Origin: CAZJHX01 sp964545715
GTDB lineage: Bacteria; Myxococcota_A; UBA9042; GCA-2863065
Length of the DNA stretch: 64,000 bases
Assembly (NCBI GenBank): GCA_964545715.1
Contig: CAZJHX010000008.1
Coordinates: forward strand, 68,721 to 132,720
Direction of reading: 5' to 3'
The translations under genes and the position numbers were made by a program. Below, piece after piece: positions 42,063 through 52,481 of the stretch. A model generated the notes under the pieces. The model had not been told where the DNA came from. It saw nothing but the letters and a program-made list of their open reading frames with translations, and did not search any database. How positions within the stretch are numbered: the stretch's first letter is position 1; the number at the start of each line of letters is the position of its first letter.

Positions 42063-45000
42063 GGCGCGAAGCCCGGTACGGCCAGCGGTGTCAGGAACAG
42101 GCCCTTGCCGATGCCCAGGCAGCCGTAGTGGTTGACGCCCCAGCAGCGGACGGTGTCGTCGGTCGTGATCGCGCACGTGTTAAACGTGCCGGTCGAGATC
42201 GCTTTCGCGGGCCCCGCGCCTTCGATCAATATCGGCTTTCCGATCGAGGTGTCGTTGTCCATCTTGCCCCAGCAATACACGTCGCCCCCGGTCGTGATGG
42301 CGCAGCTCTTGCGGCGGGCCACGGCGACATCGATGGCGTCGGTCAGCACCGGGTTTGAGCCGCCCACCTCACCGCTCTCGTTGATGCCCACGCAGTGGAC
42401 CTCCTTGTCGCCGTTGATGGCGCAGGCGTGTTTGTAACCGACGTCGAAGTCGACGACGCCCGAGAGCTGCTTGAACGCGTACGCGGCCGAGCCCCACTGG
42501 CCTCCGATGCAGTAGAGATCCCCGTTGTCCAGCAGCGCGCAGCCCATGTTGTTGCCGGAGCCCACGGCCACGGCGCCCAGCAGCGGCTTCTTGGTCTGTG
42601 GATCCGCGCTGACCACATCGCCGTAGAACAGGAGATGGCCCGAATCGGCGCCCACCTGCAGGGGGCCTGAGCTTGCCGAGAGCGGCTCCTGGGTCTGCTT
42701 GAGCACCGGATCCGATGTGTCGTCGCTGCCGCTGGTGCACCACAGCTCGCCGGCCGTGGTCAAAAAGCAACCCACCTCGAACTGAGCCACGTCGTCCGGC
42801 GCGCCGACCGGGGCAGGCACCGACTTGTTGCCTCCCGTGGTGACGCCGAGCAGATCGTTATTGTTCTGGCCCCACGCGACGAACGAGCCGTCCGCCAGCT
42901 CAGCCGTCACCCGGTGGTCGATCACGTCGATGGCTGTCACGCCTGCCAGGTCGACGTCGCTGGGGTCAAACCACCCGGCGGCCACATAGTCGTTGCCCAG
43001 CGTGTTGCCAACCGGCATTCCCCAGCAGTACACCTCCGCGTCCACCGTGTAAGCGCAGGAGTGGTCTTTGCCCAGCGCGATGTCCGCCACGTCCTCCAGC
43101 CCCTCGACAAGCACCGGCGCCGCTTCAAAGCGCGAGGTCTCGCCCGTGCCGAGCTCTCCCCAGATGTTGTCGCCCCAGCACGCCACGGTGCCGTTCGCCA
43201 GCACCGCGCACGCGAAGCCGCCGCCATGGTCGATGCGGACCGCGCTGTCGATGCCGTCGAGCGGGACGTTTTGGAGATCCTCTGAGACCGAGTTGCCGGT
43301 GCACACCACAGTGCCGCCATCCTGAATGGCGCACATGCCTTGCCCACTCCTGGCGAAATCGACGATACCCTCGAAGCGACGGGCGGGCGCCCAGCCACCG
43401 TAGTCGTATACGACACCGTTGGACGCGAGGTAGCTGCTGTGGTCCGACATCACGGGCCGGTCGAAGTTCTCCTGAGCGACGAACCCGGCCTTGATCCACG
43501 ACCCCCATTTCCAGCACTGAACGCCCGCGTTGTAGCTGCTGAGACACGGTCCCTCGTTGAGGTGCGTTCCCTTCTGCTTCACCTCGGACGGCACGTCGTT
43601 GAAGCCGCTGTTGCTGAACTTCCAGCACCACGGGTTGCCGTTGTTCGCCAGCACGCAGTTGCCCGAGACGCTTTTCACCTGCCCACCTTCGGTGACCACC
43701 ACGCTCTTGGGCTCGTGGGGCGGGCTGTAGTCGGGCTCGTAGACCTTCAACGACGAGCGCATGCCCCAGCACCGGGGCAGACCGTCGGCCTGTATCGCGC
43801 AGCCCCACTGTCCGGCAAAGATGGGCACATCATGGGCGATGCAGTGTCCGGATTGGCACGTGCCGCCCGGACATGGCTCGTCCCCGGAGAGGTTGGTGTG
43901 CGAGCAGCCGCTGACGGGGTCGCAGACGTCGACAGTGCAGAGGTTTCCGTCATCGCACACCGCCGCTATCGCTGCGTTGCCGCACCCACCGGCCGCATCT
44001 GAGCAGGCGTCTGTTGTGCAGATGTCGTCGTCAGCGCAGTCCGAGGGGCCGAGCGCGTGGCACGGGGACGCCGGGTCGCACGACGTTCGGCCCCAGCGGT
44101 CCATCGCCAGCAGCCAGCGCTGGCCGTTGTACAGCGTGTAGCTGGTCTTGGTGGCCCCAACCGCGACCACGTCACCGTCGCCGGAGATCGCCGCCGCCGT
44201 GACGCGACTGGTGTTGACACCCTCAAACGTTCGGCTCCACAGCTGCTGTCCGGTGTCGGTCATGCGCAGCATCCAGGGCAGGTCGGTCTTGACCCCATCC
44301 TGCTGGGTGAACCCGAACGCGATCACGCCGCCGTCGGGATGGACCAGCAGCGTCCGGCCCTCGTCGTGGCCCGTGCCGCCATGGCGGTTCGGGACGTCGA
44401 AGACCTGTTTGCCGCCGTCGCCCACGAAATGGATCTGCTTGTTCTCCTCGATCACCAGCTTTCCGTACATCAGGTCCATCGACCCGCGCGTCTTGCCGGC
44501 GGTGTAGCCGAGCACTCCGAGAGCGCCGTCCGGCAGCTCCGCCACGTCGGCGACGACCTCCGTGACGTGCCCCTGCGTCAGCCCGTAAAAGTCGAATGTG
44601 CTTGTGATGCCGTCCTCGGTCCTGCCCTGCAGCAGCCCGTCCATCGTCTCTTTCACGCCGTCCTGCCCACCGGCCAGCACCAGATCGCCCGCTTTGGTCA
44701 CGATGACGGCATGCCCCACGGCGTCGCCCTCCTTGCCGGTCTGCTTGCGCCACACCTCGCTGCCGTTGGGGCTGAACCGCGCGTACCAGACCTGGTCGTA
44801 GGGGACGTAGTCCGAGAAGATGGCGGGCGGCGGCATCTTCTCCCACTTGAAGTTGGTCGTCTCACCGATGGCCGTGATCGCGCCATTGGGGTGCACCACC
44901 ACATCCCTGAAGCGGTCGTCCGGGATGTCCCCCGGCGTGTTCGGCCCCTTCTTGAACGCCAGCGTCTCCCACACCACCTCCCCCTTGGTCGACAGCCGCA

Positions 45001-47116
45001 TGACCCAGCCGTCCGCGTGGTTCTCGCTGGACCAGCGCTCGCCCACGACGACGTAGTCGTCCTCCAGGGCCGCAATCCCCCAGAAGCGGTCGTCGCCGTT
45101 GCTGCCGTAGACCTCGTCCAGCACGATCTCGCCCACGCCGTCCAGCCGCAGCAGCCGGCCGTCGTTCTGGCCCGCGCCCTTGGCGTCCGTCCACCCGACC
45201 ACAGCGTAGCCCCCGCTCTCCTCCACGAGAATGTCCGTGCTTACGCCGCTGTCGCCGATCCACTCGCCCGTGCGCTGCGTGATCGCGCACTCGCCGTCAA
45301 AGCACTTCTCCCGCGTGCAGATGTCGCCGTCGTCGCACGGCACGCCGTTGGCCACCGGCGCAAACACGCACTCGTCCACGCAGCCAAAGCCGATGCAGCA
45401 GGAGTCCGCCGTGCAGGGGTTCTCGTCGTCGCACTCGACCACGACCTCACTGAGGCACTCCCCGCCGACGCACCCCGAGTCGCTGGTGCAGGGGTTGCCG
45501 TCGTCGCAGGGCACGCCGTCGGCGACCGCCACGCAGGTGCCGTCACCGATGCACGTGCCGGTGGTGCACGGGTCGCCGTCGTTGCAGGAGTATGGCGCTC
45601 CCAGGCACAGCCCGCCCGAGCACGCGTCGTCCGCCGTGCAGGGGTTGCCGTCGTTGCAGCCCACCCCGTCCTCCGCCGGCACCGCCGCGCAGCCGTCGTT
45701 GGCCTCGTCGCAGATCCCGGTCTCGCACGCACCGCCCGCGGCGCTGCAGTCCTTGGCGGCGCCCGCGCATTGGGTGTCCTTGCACACGTCGCTCACGGTG
45801 CAAAACAGTCCGTCGTCGCAGGACGTCGAGTTGGGCGCGTGCGTGCAGCCGGCGATCACATCGCAGGAGTCGGTCGTGCAGACGTTGCCGTCGTCGCAGG
45901 GGTTGGCCACCCCGCCCTGGCACAATCCGGCCTGGCAGACCTCAGAGATCGTGCACGGATTGCCGTCGTCGCACGGCGCGCCAAAGCCCTGATCGATCAG
46001 CTTGCCCTGGGCCGCGTCACACACCTTGCACGGCGCGCTGATCGAGGGCGCCCCATCCGCCACGCATCCATTGGGCGTGACGCAGAAGCCGTCTTCCACC
46101 GCGTTCTCGCACGCCCCGGCCAGGCACGCGTCCGCGGTGCAGTCCAGACCATCGTCACAGTCACCGCCTGCCAGACACTCGCACTCGTTGTTGAGCACAC
46201 ACAGCCCGGCCGCGCACGTTCCCTGGCCGACACACTCGCCCTCCAGGATCTCGCACGCCACCCCCTCGATCGGCGCGTGGATCACAGCGCCGTCCACGCA
46301 CGAGTCGCTTGTGCACGGGTTGTAGTCGTCGGTGTCCAGCGGTGTGCCCAGACACGCCTTCTGGCCGATCTCGTTGACCGTGCATGCATCGGACGAGGTG
46401 CATGCGTTGCCGTCGTTGCACGAGTTGCCCTCCACAAACAGCGTCTGCGTGCACCCGCCCTTCTTGGTGCACACGTATGACCAGCACGGGTTGTTTGCGG
46501 ACTCGGTCTCGCAGGTCTCGTCATCGTCATGCTGGCAGGCCCCGCCCGCATCGCACGATTCGAGAGTGCACACGTCCTGGTCACTGTCGCAGTCGGTTCC
46601 CTCGGGCGCCTGGATCGGCACGGTGCACAGCCCGGTGTCGGTGTCGCATTGCAACGACGCCACGCACAGCTCGGTCGGCTGCGGACACTGGATCTTGGTG
46701 TCCGGATCCGCCTCGCAAACCCCGCTGACGCACTGGGCCGACGAGAAGCATGCGACCTGGCAGGCGTGACCGTCGTCGGCCGGCGCGTACACACAACCCT
46801 GCTTGGGGTCGCAGGTCCCGGGCCGGCACACGTCCTCGGTGTCGCAGATGACGTTTGTGCCGCCCACGCAGACGCCATGATCGCAGCGGTCGTCCTCGGT
46901 GCAGGGGTTCTCGTCGTCGCATGGGGTCTCGTCTTCCACGCCGAAGCAGCCCGGGCCGGGATCGGTCGTCACGTCGGCGTCGGTCGTCGCTTCCACGGCG
47001 TCGCCGCCGGCTCCCGTATCGACCGTGCCGCCACTACCCGTCACAGAGGCGACCTCGCTGTCGCCACAGCCCACCGCCAGGACAAGCCCGACGCCCACAA
47101 ACATGTATCGCTGCAT
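42059..47116 (-). CDS. Giant Cys-rich lipoprotein with propeller-like and RCC1-type regions
   Basis: The product is 1685 residues from ATG 47116 (an earlier start at 47149 spoils the signal). The signal VGVGLVLAVGC is a lipobox. Residues about 75-620 hold many disulfide modules of the form DDGNPCTxDxC and CDxxxGC. Residues about 620-1005 carry repeats such as YAVVGWTDAKG and GDLVLAGGQDG, as in delta-60-type propellers. A short Cys-rich block (1009-1090) follows, then RCC1-type repeats to the end (CAVLANGTVACWGDNIWGELG is typical). The role is unknown; surface display is inferred. It is one of three very Cys-rich genes here. Confidence 0.88.
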   Translation of the reverse strand: MQRYMFVGVGLVLAVGCGDSEVASVTGSGGTVDTGAGGDAVEATTDADVTTDPGPGCFGVEDETPCDDENPCTEDDRCDHGVCVGGTNVICDTEDVCRPGTCDPKQGCVYAPADDGHACQVACFSSAQCVSGVCEADPDTKIQCPQPTELCVASLQCDTDTGLCTVPIQAPEGTDCDSDQDVCTLESCDAGGACQHDDDETCETESANNPCWSYVCTKKGGCTQTLFVEGNSCNDGNACTSSDACTVNEIGQKACLGTPLDTDDYNPCTSDSCVDGAVIHAPIEGVACEILEGECVGQGTCAAGLCVLNNECECLAGGDCDDGLDCTADACLAGACENAVEDGFCVTPNGCVADGAPSISAPCKVCDAAQGKLIDQGFGAPCDDGNPCTISEVCQAGLCQGGVANPCDDGNVCTTDSCDVIAGCTHAPNSTSCDDGLFCTVSDVCKDTQCAGAAKDCSAAGGACETGICDEANDGCAAVPAEDGVGCNDGNPCTADDACSGGLCLGAPYSCNDGDPCTTGTCIGDGTCVAVADGVPCDDGNPCTSDSGCVGGECLSEVVVECDDENPCTADSCCIGFGCVDECVFAPVANGVPCDDGDICTREKCFDGECAITQRTGEWIGDSGVSTDILVEESGGYAVVGWTDAKGAGQNDGRLLRLDGVGEIVLDEVYGSNGDDRFWGIAALEDDYVVVGERWSSENHADGWVMRLSTKGEVVWETLAFKKGPNTPGDIPDDRFRDVVVHPNGAITAIGETTNFKWEKMPPPAIFSDYVPYDQVWYARFSPNGSEVWRKQTGKEGDAVGHAVIVTKAGDLVLAGGQDGVKETMDGLLQGRTEDGITSTFDFYGLTQGHVTEVVADVAELPDGALGVLGYTAGKTRGSMDLMYGKLVIEENKQIHFVGDGGKQVFDVPNRHGGTGHDEGRTLLVHPDGGVIAFGFTQQDGVKTDLPWMLRMTDTGQQLWSRTFEGVNTSRVTAAAISGDGDVVAVGATKTSYTLYNGQRWLLAMDRWGRTSCDPASPCHALGPSDCADDDICTTDACSDAAGGCGNAAIAAVCDDGNLCTVDVCDPVSGCSHTNLSGDEPCPGGTCQSGHCIAHDVPIFAGQWGCAIQADGLPRCWGMRSSLKVYEPDYSPPHEPKSVVVTEGGQVKSVSGNCVLANNGNPWCWKFSNSGFNDVPSEVKQKGTHLNEGPCLSSYNAGVQCWKWGSWIKAGFVAQENFDRPVMSDHSSYLASNGVVYDYGGWAPARRFEGIVDFARSGQGMCAIQDGGTVVCTGNSVSEDLQNVPLDGIDSAVRIDHGGGFACAVLANGTVACWGDNIWGELGTGETSRFEAAPVLVEGLEDVADIALGKDHSCAYTVDAEVYCWGMPVGNTLGNDYVAAGWFDPSDVDLAGVTAIDVIDHRVTAELADGSFVAWGQNNNDLLGVTTGGNKSVPAPVGAPDDVAQFEVGCFLTTAGELWCTSGSDDTSDPVLKQTQEPLSASSGPLQVGADSGHLLFYGDVVSADPQTKKPLLGAVAVGSGNNMGCALLDNGDLYCIGGQWGSAAYAFKQLSGVVDFDVGYKHACAINGDKEVHCVGINESGEVGGSNPVLTDAIDVAVARRKSCAITTGGDVYCWGKMDNDTSIGKPILIEGAGPAKAISTGTFNTCAITTDDTVRCWGVNHYGCLGIGKGLFLTPLAVPGFAP

Positions 47117-47159
47117 GCCGCCATCGTACTCTTCGGCGGCACAAATCACATGTGTCAGG

Positions 47160-47663
47160 TCAGACTTTCGGCGCCCACTGCCCGTCTGTGCACACGAAGA
47201 TCACGCCGTCGCGCTCCGCTTCGTCGCCGTCGTTGCACGGGGCCTCCTCGGTCAGCCCGGCGCACCGAGGCCGGCACAATTCGTCGTCGCCGCCCTCCGA
47301 TAGACACTGGGCGTAACATGCGACGCCCGGGTAGCACCGCTCGCGGCACAGTGGCGTGTCCGGTTGCCGAGCAAAGCACTGTGCGTAGCAGGTCGCGCGT
47401 GGGCGGCAGCGTCGGCGACACGCGATCTCGTCCCCCGTCTTCGCCATGCAGTCGGCACCGCAGCGGGCGTCTGTTCCCTCGGCGCACAGCGCTGCGCAGC
47501 GCTCCTCTCCAAGCTCGCGCTCCAGGCACCCGTCGAGGCAGGCGCCGGCCCCCTGCTCCAACGCGGAGTCCTGATTGGTGATGCCGGAGTCGTTGTCGGA
47601 GTCCGCGCCGCAGGCGAGCAGACCCAAGGACAGCAGGGCAAGACCGGGTTTCAGGAAGGTCAT
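47160..47663 (-). CDS. Small Cys-rich lipoprotein
   Basis: The product is 167 residues. The signal LALLSLGLLAC ends at lipid Cys18. About 20 Cys occur as repeated CxxxC pairs (CLDGCLE, CAALCAE, CGADCMA, CRRRC, CYAQC twice), like the CxxxC helical hairpins of copper-binding or antistasin-like proteins, though no family is certain. It ends in VFVCTDGQWAPKV-like sequence. It lies upstream of the giant lipoprotein gene, 43 bp away, and may be co-transcribed. Confidence 0.75.
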   Translation of the reverse strand: MTFLKPGLALLSLGLLACGADSDNDSGITNQDSALEQGAGACLDGCLERELGEERCAALCAEGTDARCGADCMAKTGDEIACRRRCRPRATCYAQCFARQPDTPLCRERCYPGVACYAQCLSEGGDDELCRPRCAGLTEEAPCNDGDEAERDGVIFVCTDGQWAPKV

Positions 47664-47774
47664 GTTCAGCCTCCAGTTGCGGGGTTGGCTCCCTCAGCGA
47701 TTATGCTCGCGGGCATGGCGCCGGACAACCGATACATCGCATGACCTGCCGGCAGCTTGTGCGACGCGTCATGG

Positions 47775-48947
47775 TCACTCGTCCAGCTGCCAGATGCCGG
47801 AGCCCACGACGTAGAAATAGAGCGCTCCTCCAGCGCTGACCATCCGCGACGTCCACTGTGTGGTGACCACGGTGACGGGGCCGCCGTCGATCGGCATGCG
47901 CTGCAGCGTGCCGTCGGCGCTGAAGTACAGCCAGTCGCCGTGGACCTGGGCAAACGGCGCGTATGACGTCACGCTGCCGCCGTTGCCGACGATCTGACCG
48001 CTGGACAGGTCGGATTTCAGGCGTTGGATCGCGCCGCCGACGCTGACGGTGAAGAGGTCATCGCCGACCGGCGCAACGGCCGCGACGCCGTGGATGAGGT
48101 TCTCAAAGCCGCCGCCGGCTTTGCTGATCCGGTAGGTCTGGTAGGCGGTGGCGTTCAGCGTCGCGTAGTCGCTTGTGAGCACCAGGTTCTGGGCGTGCTG
48201 CTTGGAGACGGTCTTCAGCGCCGCGACCTCCTCGACCGCGCCCGGGCCGCTCTTTTTGCGTCGCTGCAGGGCATACAGGCTGTTGCCGCGCTCCACCCAG
48301 TACACGTGGGTGGCGTCCAGCGCGATTGGCCCGCCGCCCGGCTTGGTGGTGAAGCCCTCGACGATGTTTCCGTCCAGGTCGGCCTTTCGTATGTCGGCGT
48401 CCGTCGTGAAGAAGAGGTCCGAGCCCTCGGCTGCGACGCCGTTGACCGTATCGTCCGTCGCCACGATGGTCTCGGGGAACTCCTCGCCGGAGACGTCGGC
48501 CTTGACCACGTCGCCGCCGCTCATGGACCAAACGAGATCGGTCTCGGTGGCCGCCAGCGACACCAGGTTGGCGTCCACCGGCATTACCAGCTTGATGGGC
48601 GGGGGCGTCTGGGCCATTGCGGCGCCTTCGCCCGGATCGCCTTTCGGACCGGGCGCGCCTGTAGCGCCGACATCCCCTTTCGGTCCCGGGTCTCCCTTGT
48701 TCCCCTGTGGCCCCGGCTCGCCCTTGTCGCCCTTGATGCCCTCGGCCGCTGACAGGCCCGCAAGCTGCTCCTCCAGCGCCGTAATTCGCGTGTCCATGGC
48801 GGCCAGCTCGTCGTTGCACGAGCACTCCGCTGGGGCGGCGGGCTGGTCCTCCTGCTGGGCGTCGGCTGTGGCGATGTTCTCCTCGACGGCCGCTGTCGTG
48901 CATCCGATCACGATGCCGGCCACGACAAGTGCCACTCTCGAGTTCAT
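47775..48947 (-). CDS. Lipoprotein with collagen-like repeats and propeller-like domain
   Basis: The product is 390 residues from ATG 48947, which has GGAGGAG just upstream; the alternative at 48959 would place the ribosome site inside the gene. The lipobox is VIGC near residue 15. A short coiled coil (DELAAMDTRITALEEQLAGL) is followed by about 13 Gly-X-Y triplets (GIKGDKGEPGPQG and so on), a collagen-like stalk that the coiled coil could trimerise. The rest is a beta-propeller-like domain (LVSLAATETDLVWSM, LFFTTDADIRKADLDG). It is divergent from the next Cys-rich gene. Confidence 0.84.
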   Translation of the reverse strand: MNSRVALVVAGIVIGCTTAAVEENIATADAQQEDQPAAPAECSCNDELAAMDTRITALEEQLAGLSAAEGIKGDKGEPGPQGNKGDPGPKGDVGATGAPGPKGDPGEGAAMAQTPPPIKLVMPVDANLVSLAATETDLVWSMSGGDVVKADVSGEEFPETIVATDDTVNGVAAEGSDLFFTTDADIRKADLDGNIVEGFTTKPGGGPIALDATHVYWVERGNSLYALQRRKKSGPGAVEEVAALKTVSKQHAQNLVLTSDYATLNATAYQTYRISKAGGGFENLIHGVAAVAPVGDDLFTVSVGGAIQRLKSDLSSGQIVGNGGSVTSYAPFAQVHGDWLYFSADGTLQRMPIDGGPVTVVTTQWTSRMVSAGGALYFYVVGSGIWQLDE

Positions 48948-49022
48948 GGGCTCCTCCAAAGCTGTCTGGTTACCGCCAGCCTACCCTGACGCGGGCATGG
49001 CGCGCCATGTACACTTGCTTCC

Positions 49023-52000
49023 ATGCAGAGGGCTGTGTTGGTCGGGGTGATTGGACTGTGCGCCTGTTCGCAGGACGCCGTGGCTCCCGCGGGGCAGGTG
49101 TCGGATGCCGGCGCAGACACCGTGGCCGTGGTGGACGTGGCGGCGCCCGTGGACGTGCCGGCGGTGGACCTTGGCACCGATCCGGGCCCGCCGGACACCG
49201 GGCCGACGGTGGACCTGCCGCCTGTCGAGGGGGCGTTCATGTCGCCGTGCGACGGCAACGGGGACTGTGACTCCGGGCTTTGCGTCACGCATCTTGGCGA
49301 CTCGGTGTGCAGCAAGGCCTGCGTCGACGACTGCCCCGACGGGTGGGAGTGCTCGCAGGTGGCCGGCGCCGCGGACCTGACGTACGCCTGCGTGTCGACC
49401 TACACGCACCTGTGCCGCCCCTGCTCCAGCAAGGAGGATTGCAAGTCCGCGTTTGGCGCCGAGGACGTGTGCGTGCAGTACGCTGACGGCGCTCAGTTCT
49501 GTGGGGCGCCGTGCGTCGATGGCGGGTGTCCGGACGGATACGCGTGCGACGCCGTGTCGACCATCGACGGTGTGGTGGTCGAGCAGTGTGTGGCCACGAG
49601 CGGCTTGTGTGCCTGCTCGGAGTCCGCCGTGGAGCTGGGCTTGGCGACGCCGTGCCTGGCCCAGAACGAGTTCGGCACGTGCACCGGACAGCGCGTGTGC
49701 ACGGACCAGGGGCTGAGCGCGTGCGACGCTGGGACGCCCGCGGAAGAGGTGTGCAACGGCGTTGACGACGACTGCGACGGCGTCATCGACCAGGACGTCT
49801 GCGATGACGGCAACCCGTGCACTGAGGACACATGTGACCCGGAGGCGGGCTGCACGCACGCGCCGGTCCAGGCTGAGTGCACGGACAACAATGTGTGCAC
49901 GCTGGCGGATCACTGCGACGGCGGGTCCTGTGTCGGGACCGTGATCGACTGCTCGGACGGCAACGACTGCACGGTCGACCTGTGTGACGAGACCGGCGGG
50001 TGTGTCTACTCGTTCAACGCCTCGCCGTGCGACGACGGGGACCCGTGCACGGTCGCAGATACCTGCGGCGGCGGGACTTGCGCCGGCTTTGCGCTGGCGT
50101 GTGAGTGCGAGATCGACACCGACTGCCTGGCGCTGGAGGACGGCGACGTCTGCAACGGCACGCTGGTCTGCGATACCGGCGTGCTGCCGCACGTATGCGT
50201 CGTGGATACAGAGACGATCGTCACCTGCGACGAGGTGGACGGGCCGTGCGTCGAGGCATCGTGTCATCCCCAGACCGGCGAGTGCGGCGAGGAGCCGGCC
50301 AACGATGGCGGCGTATGCAGCGACGGTGATCCCTGCACGCTGGGTGAGACATGCGCTGAAGGGCAGTGCGGCGGTGGCGTCTCTCTGGGCTGCGACGACG
50401 GAAACGCGTGTACGGATGACAGCTGTGGCGCGGCCGGCTGCACCTTTGTAGCCAACGCCGAGGCATGTGACGACGGCAACGCGTGCACCAGCGGCGATCA
50501 GTGCTCCGGCGGGGCGTGCGCAGGCGCGGCGGCGGTGGCGTGCACCGACGGCATCGCGTGCACGCAGGACGGCTGTGATCCGGCGACCGGCTGCACGTTC
50601 GACGACATCGAGGGCGCCTGCTCGGACGGCGATCCCTGCACGGTCGGCGACGCGTGCTCCGGTGGCGCGTGTGTCGGCGGGGCACCGCTGTCATGCAACG
50701 ACGGCAACCCGTGCACCGACGACGCCTGCAGCCCCTCGGTCGGCTGTCAATTCACGGCCAACAGCGCCGACTGCGATGACGGCAACGCGTGCACGCCGAC
50801 GGACGGGTGCGCGGGCGGCAGCTGCGTTGGCGCCGGTGCCCTCGAATGCGACGACGGCAAGCCGTGCACGACCCACTCTTGCGATCCGGCCACCGGCTGC
50901 AAGCAGGCGTTCAACACCGCGCCGTGCGACGACGGCGACCTGTGCACGACCAGCGACGTGTGCGCCGGCGGAGCCTGCAAGCCCGGCGCGGCGCTTCCGT
51001 GTACGGACGGCAACCCCTGCACGGACGACGGGTGCGCCGCCTTGATCGGGTGCACGTTTACGGCCAACAGCGCGGCCTGCGACGACGGCAACAAGTGCAC
51101 GCCAAACGACGGGTGCGTTGGCGGCGCCTGCATCGGCACGGGGGTGGTGGCCTGCCAGAGCAACGAGTGCCAGACCGCGGCCTGCGACCCCGCGAAAGGC
51201 TGCGAGACCACGCCGCTGTCCGGGCCCTGCGACGACGGGGACACGTGCACGACCAGCGACGCGTGCTCAGACGGCGCGTGCAAGGGCGGCGGGACGTTGC
51301 AGTGCTTCGATGACGAGCCGTGCACCGACGATACGTGCGAGACCGACCAGGGCTGCGTCTTCACCGACAACACGCTGGCCTGCAACGACTCCGATCCCTG
51401 TACGGTCACAGACGTCTGCTCGGTCGGCGCCTGCGTCGGGTCCGGCGCGCCCACCTGCGATGATGACGACAAATGCACGACCGACACCTGTACGGCCGGG
51501 GATGGCTGCACGTTTACGCCGCTGGCGTCCTGCTGCGGCAACGGCGTGACCGAGTCGGGCGAGCAATGCGACGACGGCAACGACGTGGACGACGATCAAT
51601 GCAGCAACGCCTGCGCGTACGTCGGTGGCTCGCCGGCGGTGAAGCTGACGGGCAATCCCGATGCCGCCACGGTCTTCAACACCATCGAGCGGACCTTCTT
51701 CTACTCAAACAACCTGACCAACGGCATCTGGCATGCGCCGTCCAACAAGATCCTGACGGGGCATTACAGCAACCAGGGCTACTACAGCCACTCGGCCAAC
51801 GCGGGCGGATGGCCACAGCAGCCCAACAACGGGGTGGGTTTCCACGGGCGCATGGTCCACATGCCGGCGACCAACACTGTGGTGTGGATCAACGCGCCCA
51901 ACAGCAACGGCATGGGCCCGGCGACCGCCAACCAGCTGCGCATCGGCAGCATCGATCCGGCGACCGGCGCGCTGTCCGCGGGCGTGGTGCCTCAGATGAG

Positions 52001-52481
52001 CGACGGCTTCACCGGCGACTGCAGCACCACGTCATCGTCGGCGACGGACTTGTTCTTTTTGCAGAGCACCAGCGTCGTGCGCCAGTACAGCACCGCGGCC
52101 AACAGCAACGTGCTGACCTTTCAGAAGACCATCACGTTGAACAGCCCGCTGCCGGCCAAAGCGACGTGCTCGGCGGGCAACTGCTACGGCGGCACGTTTG
52201 CGTGGGACGGCATGTACTTCTACTTCCCCGAGCGCCAGGGCAGCCCGGCGGACAACAAGAAGTACTGGGTGTTCAACGGCTCGGGCGTGCTTCAGTCCAC
52301 GTATTCGATCACCGGCAGCGGGGGCATCGCCGGTCTGTACTTCGACTGGTCCGTAGGCCGTTACGCCAGCCACGACGGCTACGGCACGCGCCAGGGCGGC
52401 GCTCTGTACACCTGGCAGGGCGGCAACCACAGCGACGACAGCCAGTCCTACGGCCCGCCGTCGCCGTATCATAGTCTCTAG
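49023..52481 (+). CDS. Giant Cys-rich repeat lipoprotein with C-terminal propeller-like domain
   Basis: The product is 1152 residues. The signal VGVIGLCAC provides the lipid Cys. After an acidic linker and an N-terminal Cys-rich module (to about 245), about 15 modules of some 40 residues run from 260 to 850, each like CDDGNACTSGDQC...CDPATGC. They end with the myxococcal Cys-rich repeat GNGVTESGEQCDDGN. The last 290 residues are beta-rich, with few Cys (GFHGRMVHMPATNTVVW, YFYFPERQGSPADNKKYW). It is monocistronic and shares a 75-bp divergent promoter region with the collagen-like gene. Confidence 0.87.
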   Translation: MQRAVLVGVIGLCACSQDAVAPAGQVSDAGADTVAVVDVAAPVDVPAVDLGTDPGPPDTGPTVDLPPVEGAFMSPCDGNGDCDSGLCVTHLGDSVCSKACVDDCPDGWECSQVAGAADLTYACVSTYTHLCRPCSSKEDCKSAFGAEDVCVQYADGAQFCGAPCVDGGCPDGYACDAVSTIDGVVVEQCVATSGLCACSESAVELGLATPCLAQNEFGTCTGQRVCTDQGLSACDAGTPAEEVCNGVDDDCDGVIDQDVCDDGNPCTEDTCDPEAGCTHAPVQAECTDNNVCTLADHCDGGSCVGTVIDCSDGNDCTVDLCDETGGCVYSFNASPCDDGDPCTVADTCGGGTCAGFALACECEIDTDCLALEDGDVCNGTLVCDTGVLPHVCVVDTETIVTCDEVDGPCVEASCHPQTGECGEEPANDGGVCSDGDPCTLGETCAEGQCGGGVSLGCDDGNACTDDSCGAAGCTFVANAEACDDGNACTSGDQCSGGACAGAAAVACTDGIACTQDGCDPATGCTFDDIEGACSDGDPCTVGDACSGGACVGGAPLSCNDGNPCTDDACSPSVGCQFTANSADCDDGNACTPTDGCAGGSCVGAGALECDDGKPCTTHSCDPATGCKQAFNTAPCDDGDLCTTSDVCAGGACKPGAALPCTDGNPCTDDGCAALIGCTFTANSAACDDGNKCTPNDGCVGGACIGTGVVACQSNECQTAACDPAKGCETTPLSGPCDDGDTCTTSDACSDGACKGGGTLQCFDDEPCTDDTCETDQGCVFTDNTLACNDSDPCTVTDVCSVGACVGSGAPTCDDDDKCTTDTCTAGDGCTFTPLASCCGNGVTESGEQCDDGNDVDDDQCSNACAYVGGSPAVKLTGNPDAATVFNTIERTFFYSNNLTNGIWHAPSNKILTGHYSNQGYYSHSANAGGWPQQPNNGVGFHGRMVHMPATNTVVWINAPNSNGMGPATANQLRIGSIDPATGALSAGVVPQMSDGFTGDCSTTSSSATDLFFLQSTSVVRQYSTAANSNVLTFQKTITLNSPLPAKATCSAGNCYGGTFAWDGMYFYFPERQGSPADNKKYWVFNGSGVLQSTYSITGSGGIAGLYFDWSVGRYASHDGYGTRQGGALYTWQGGNHSDDSQSYGPPSPYHSL

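Noticed and set aside
44057..46480. 807-codon plus-strand frame inside the giant RCC1-type lipoprotein gene
   Set aside because: The minus frame has a lipobox, ordered Cys modules and RCC1 repeats; the plus frame is Val/Ala/Arg/His-rich shadow.
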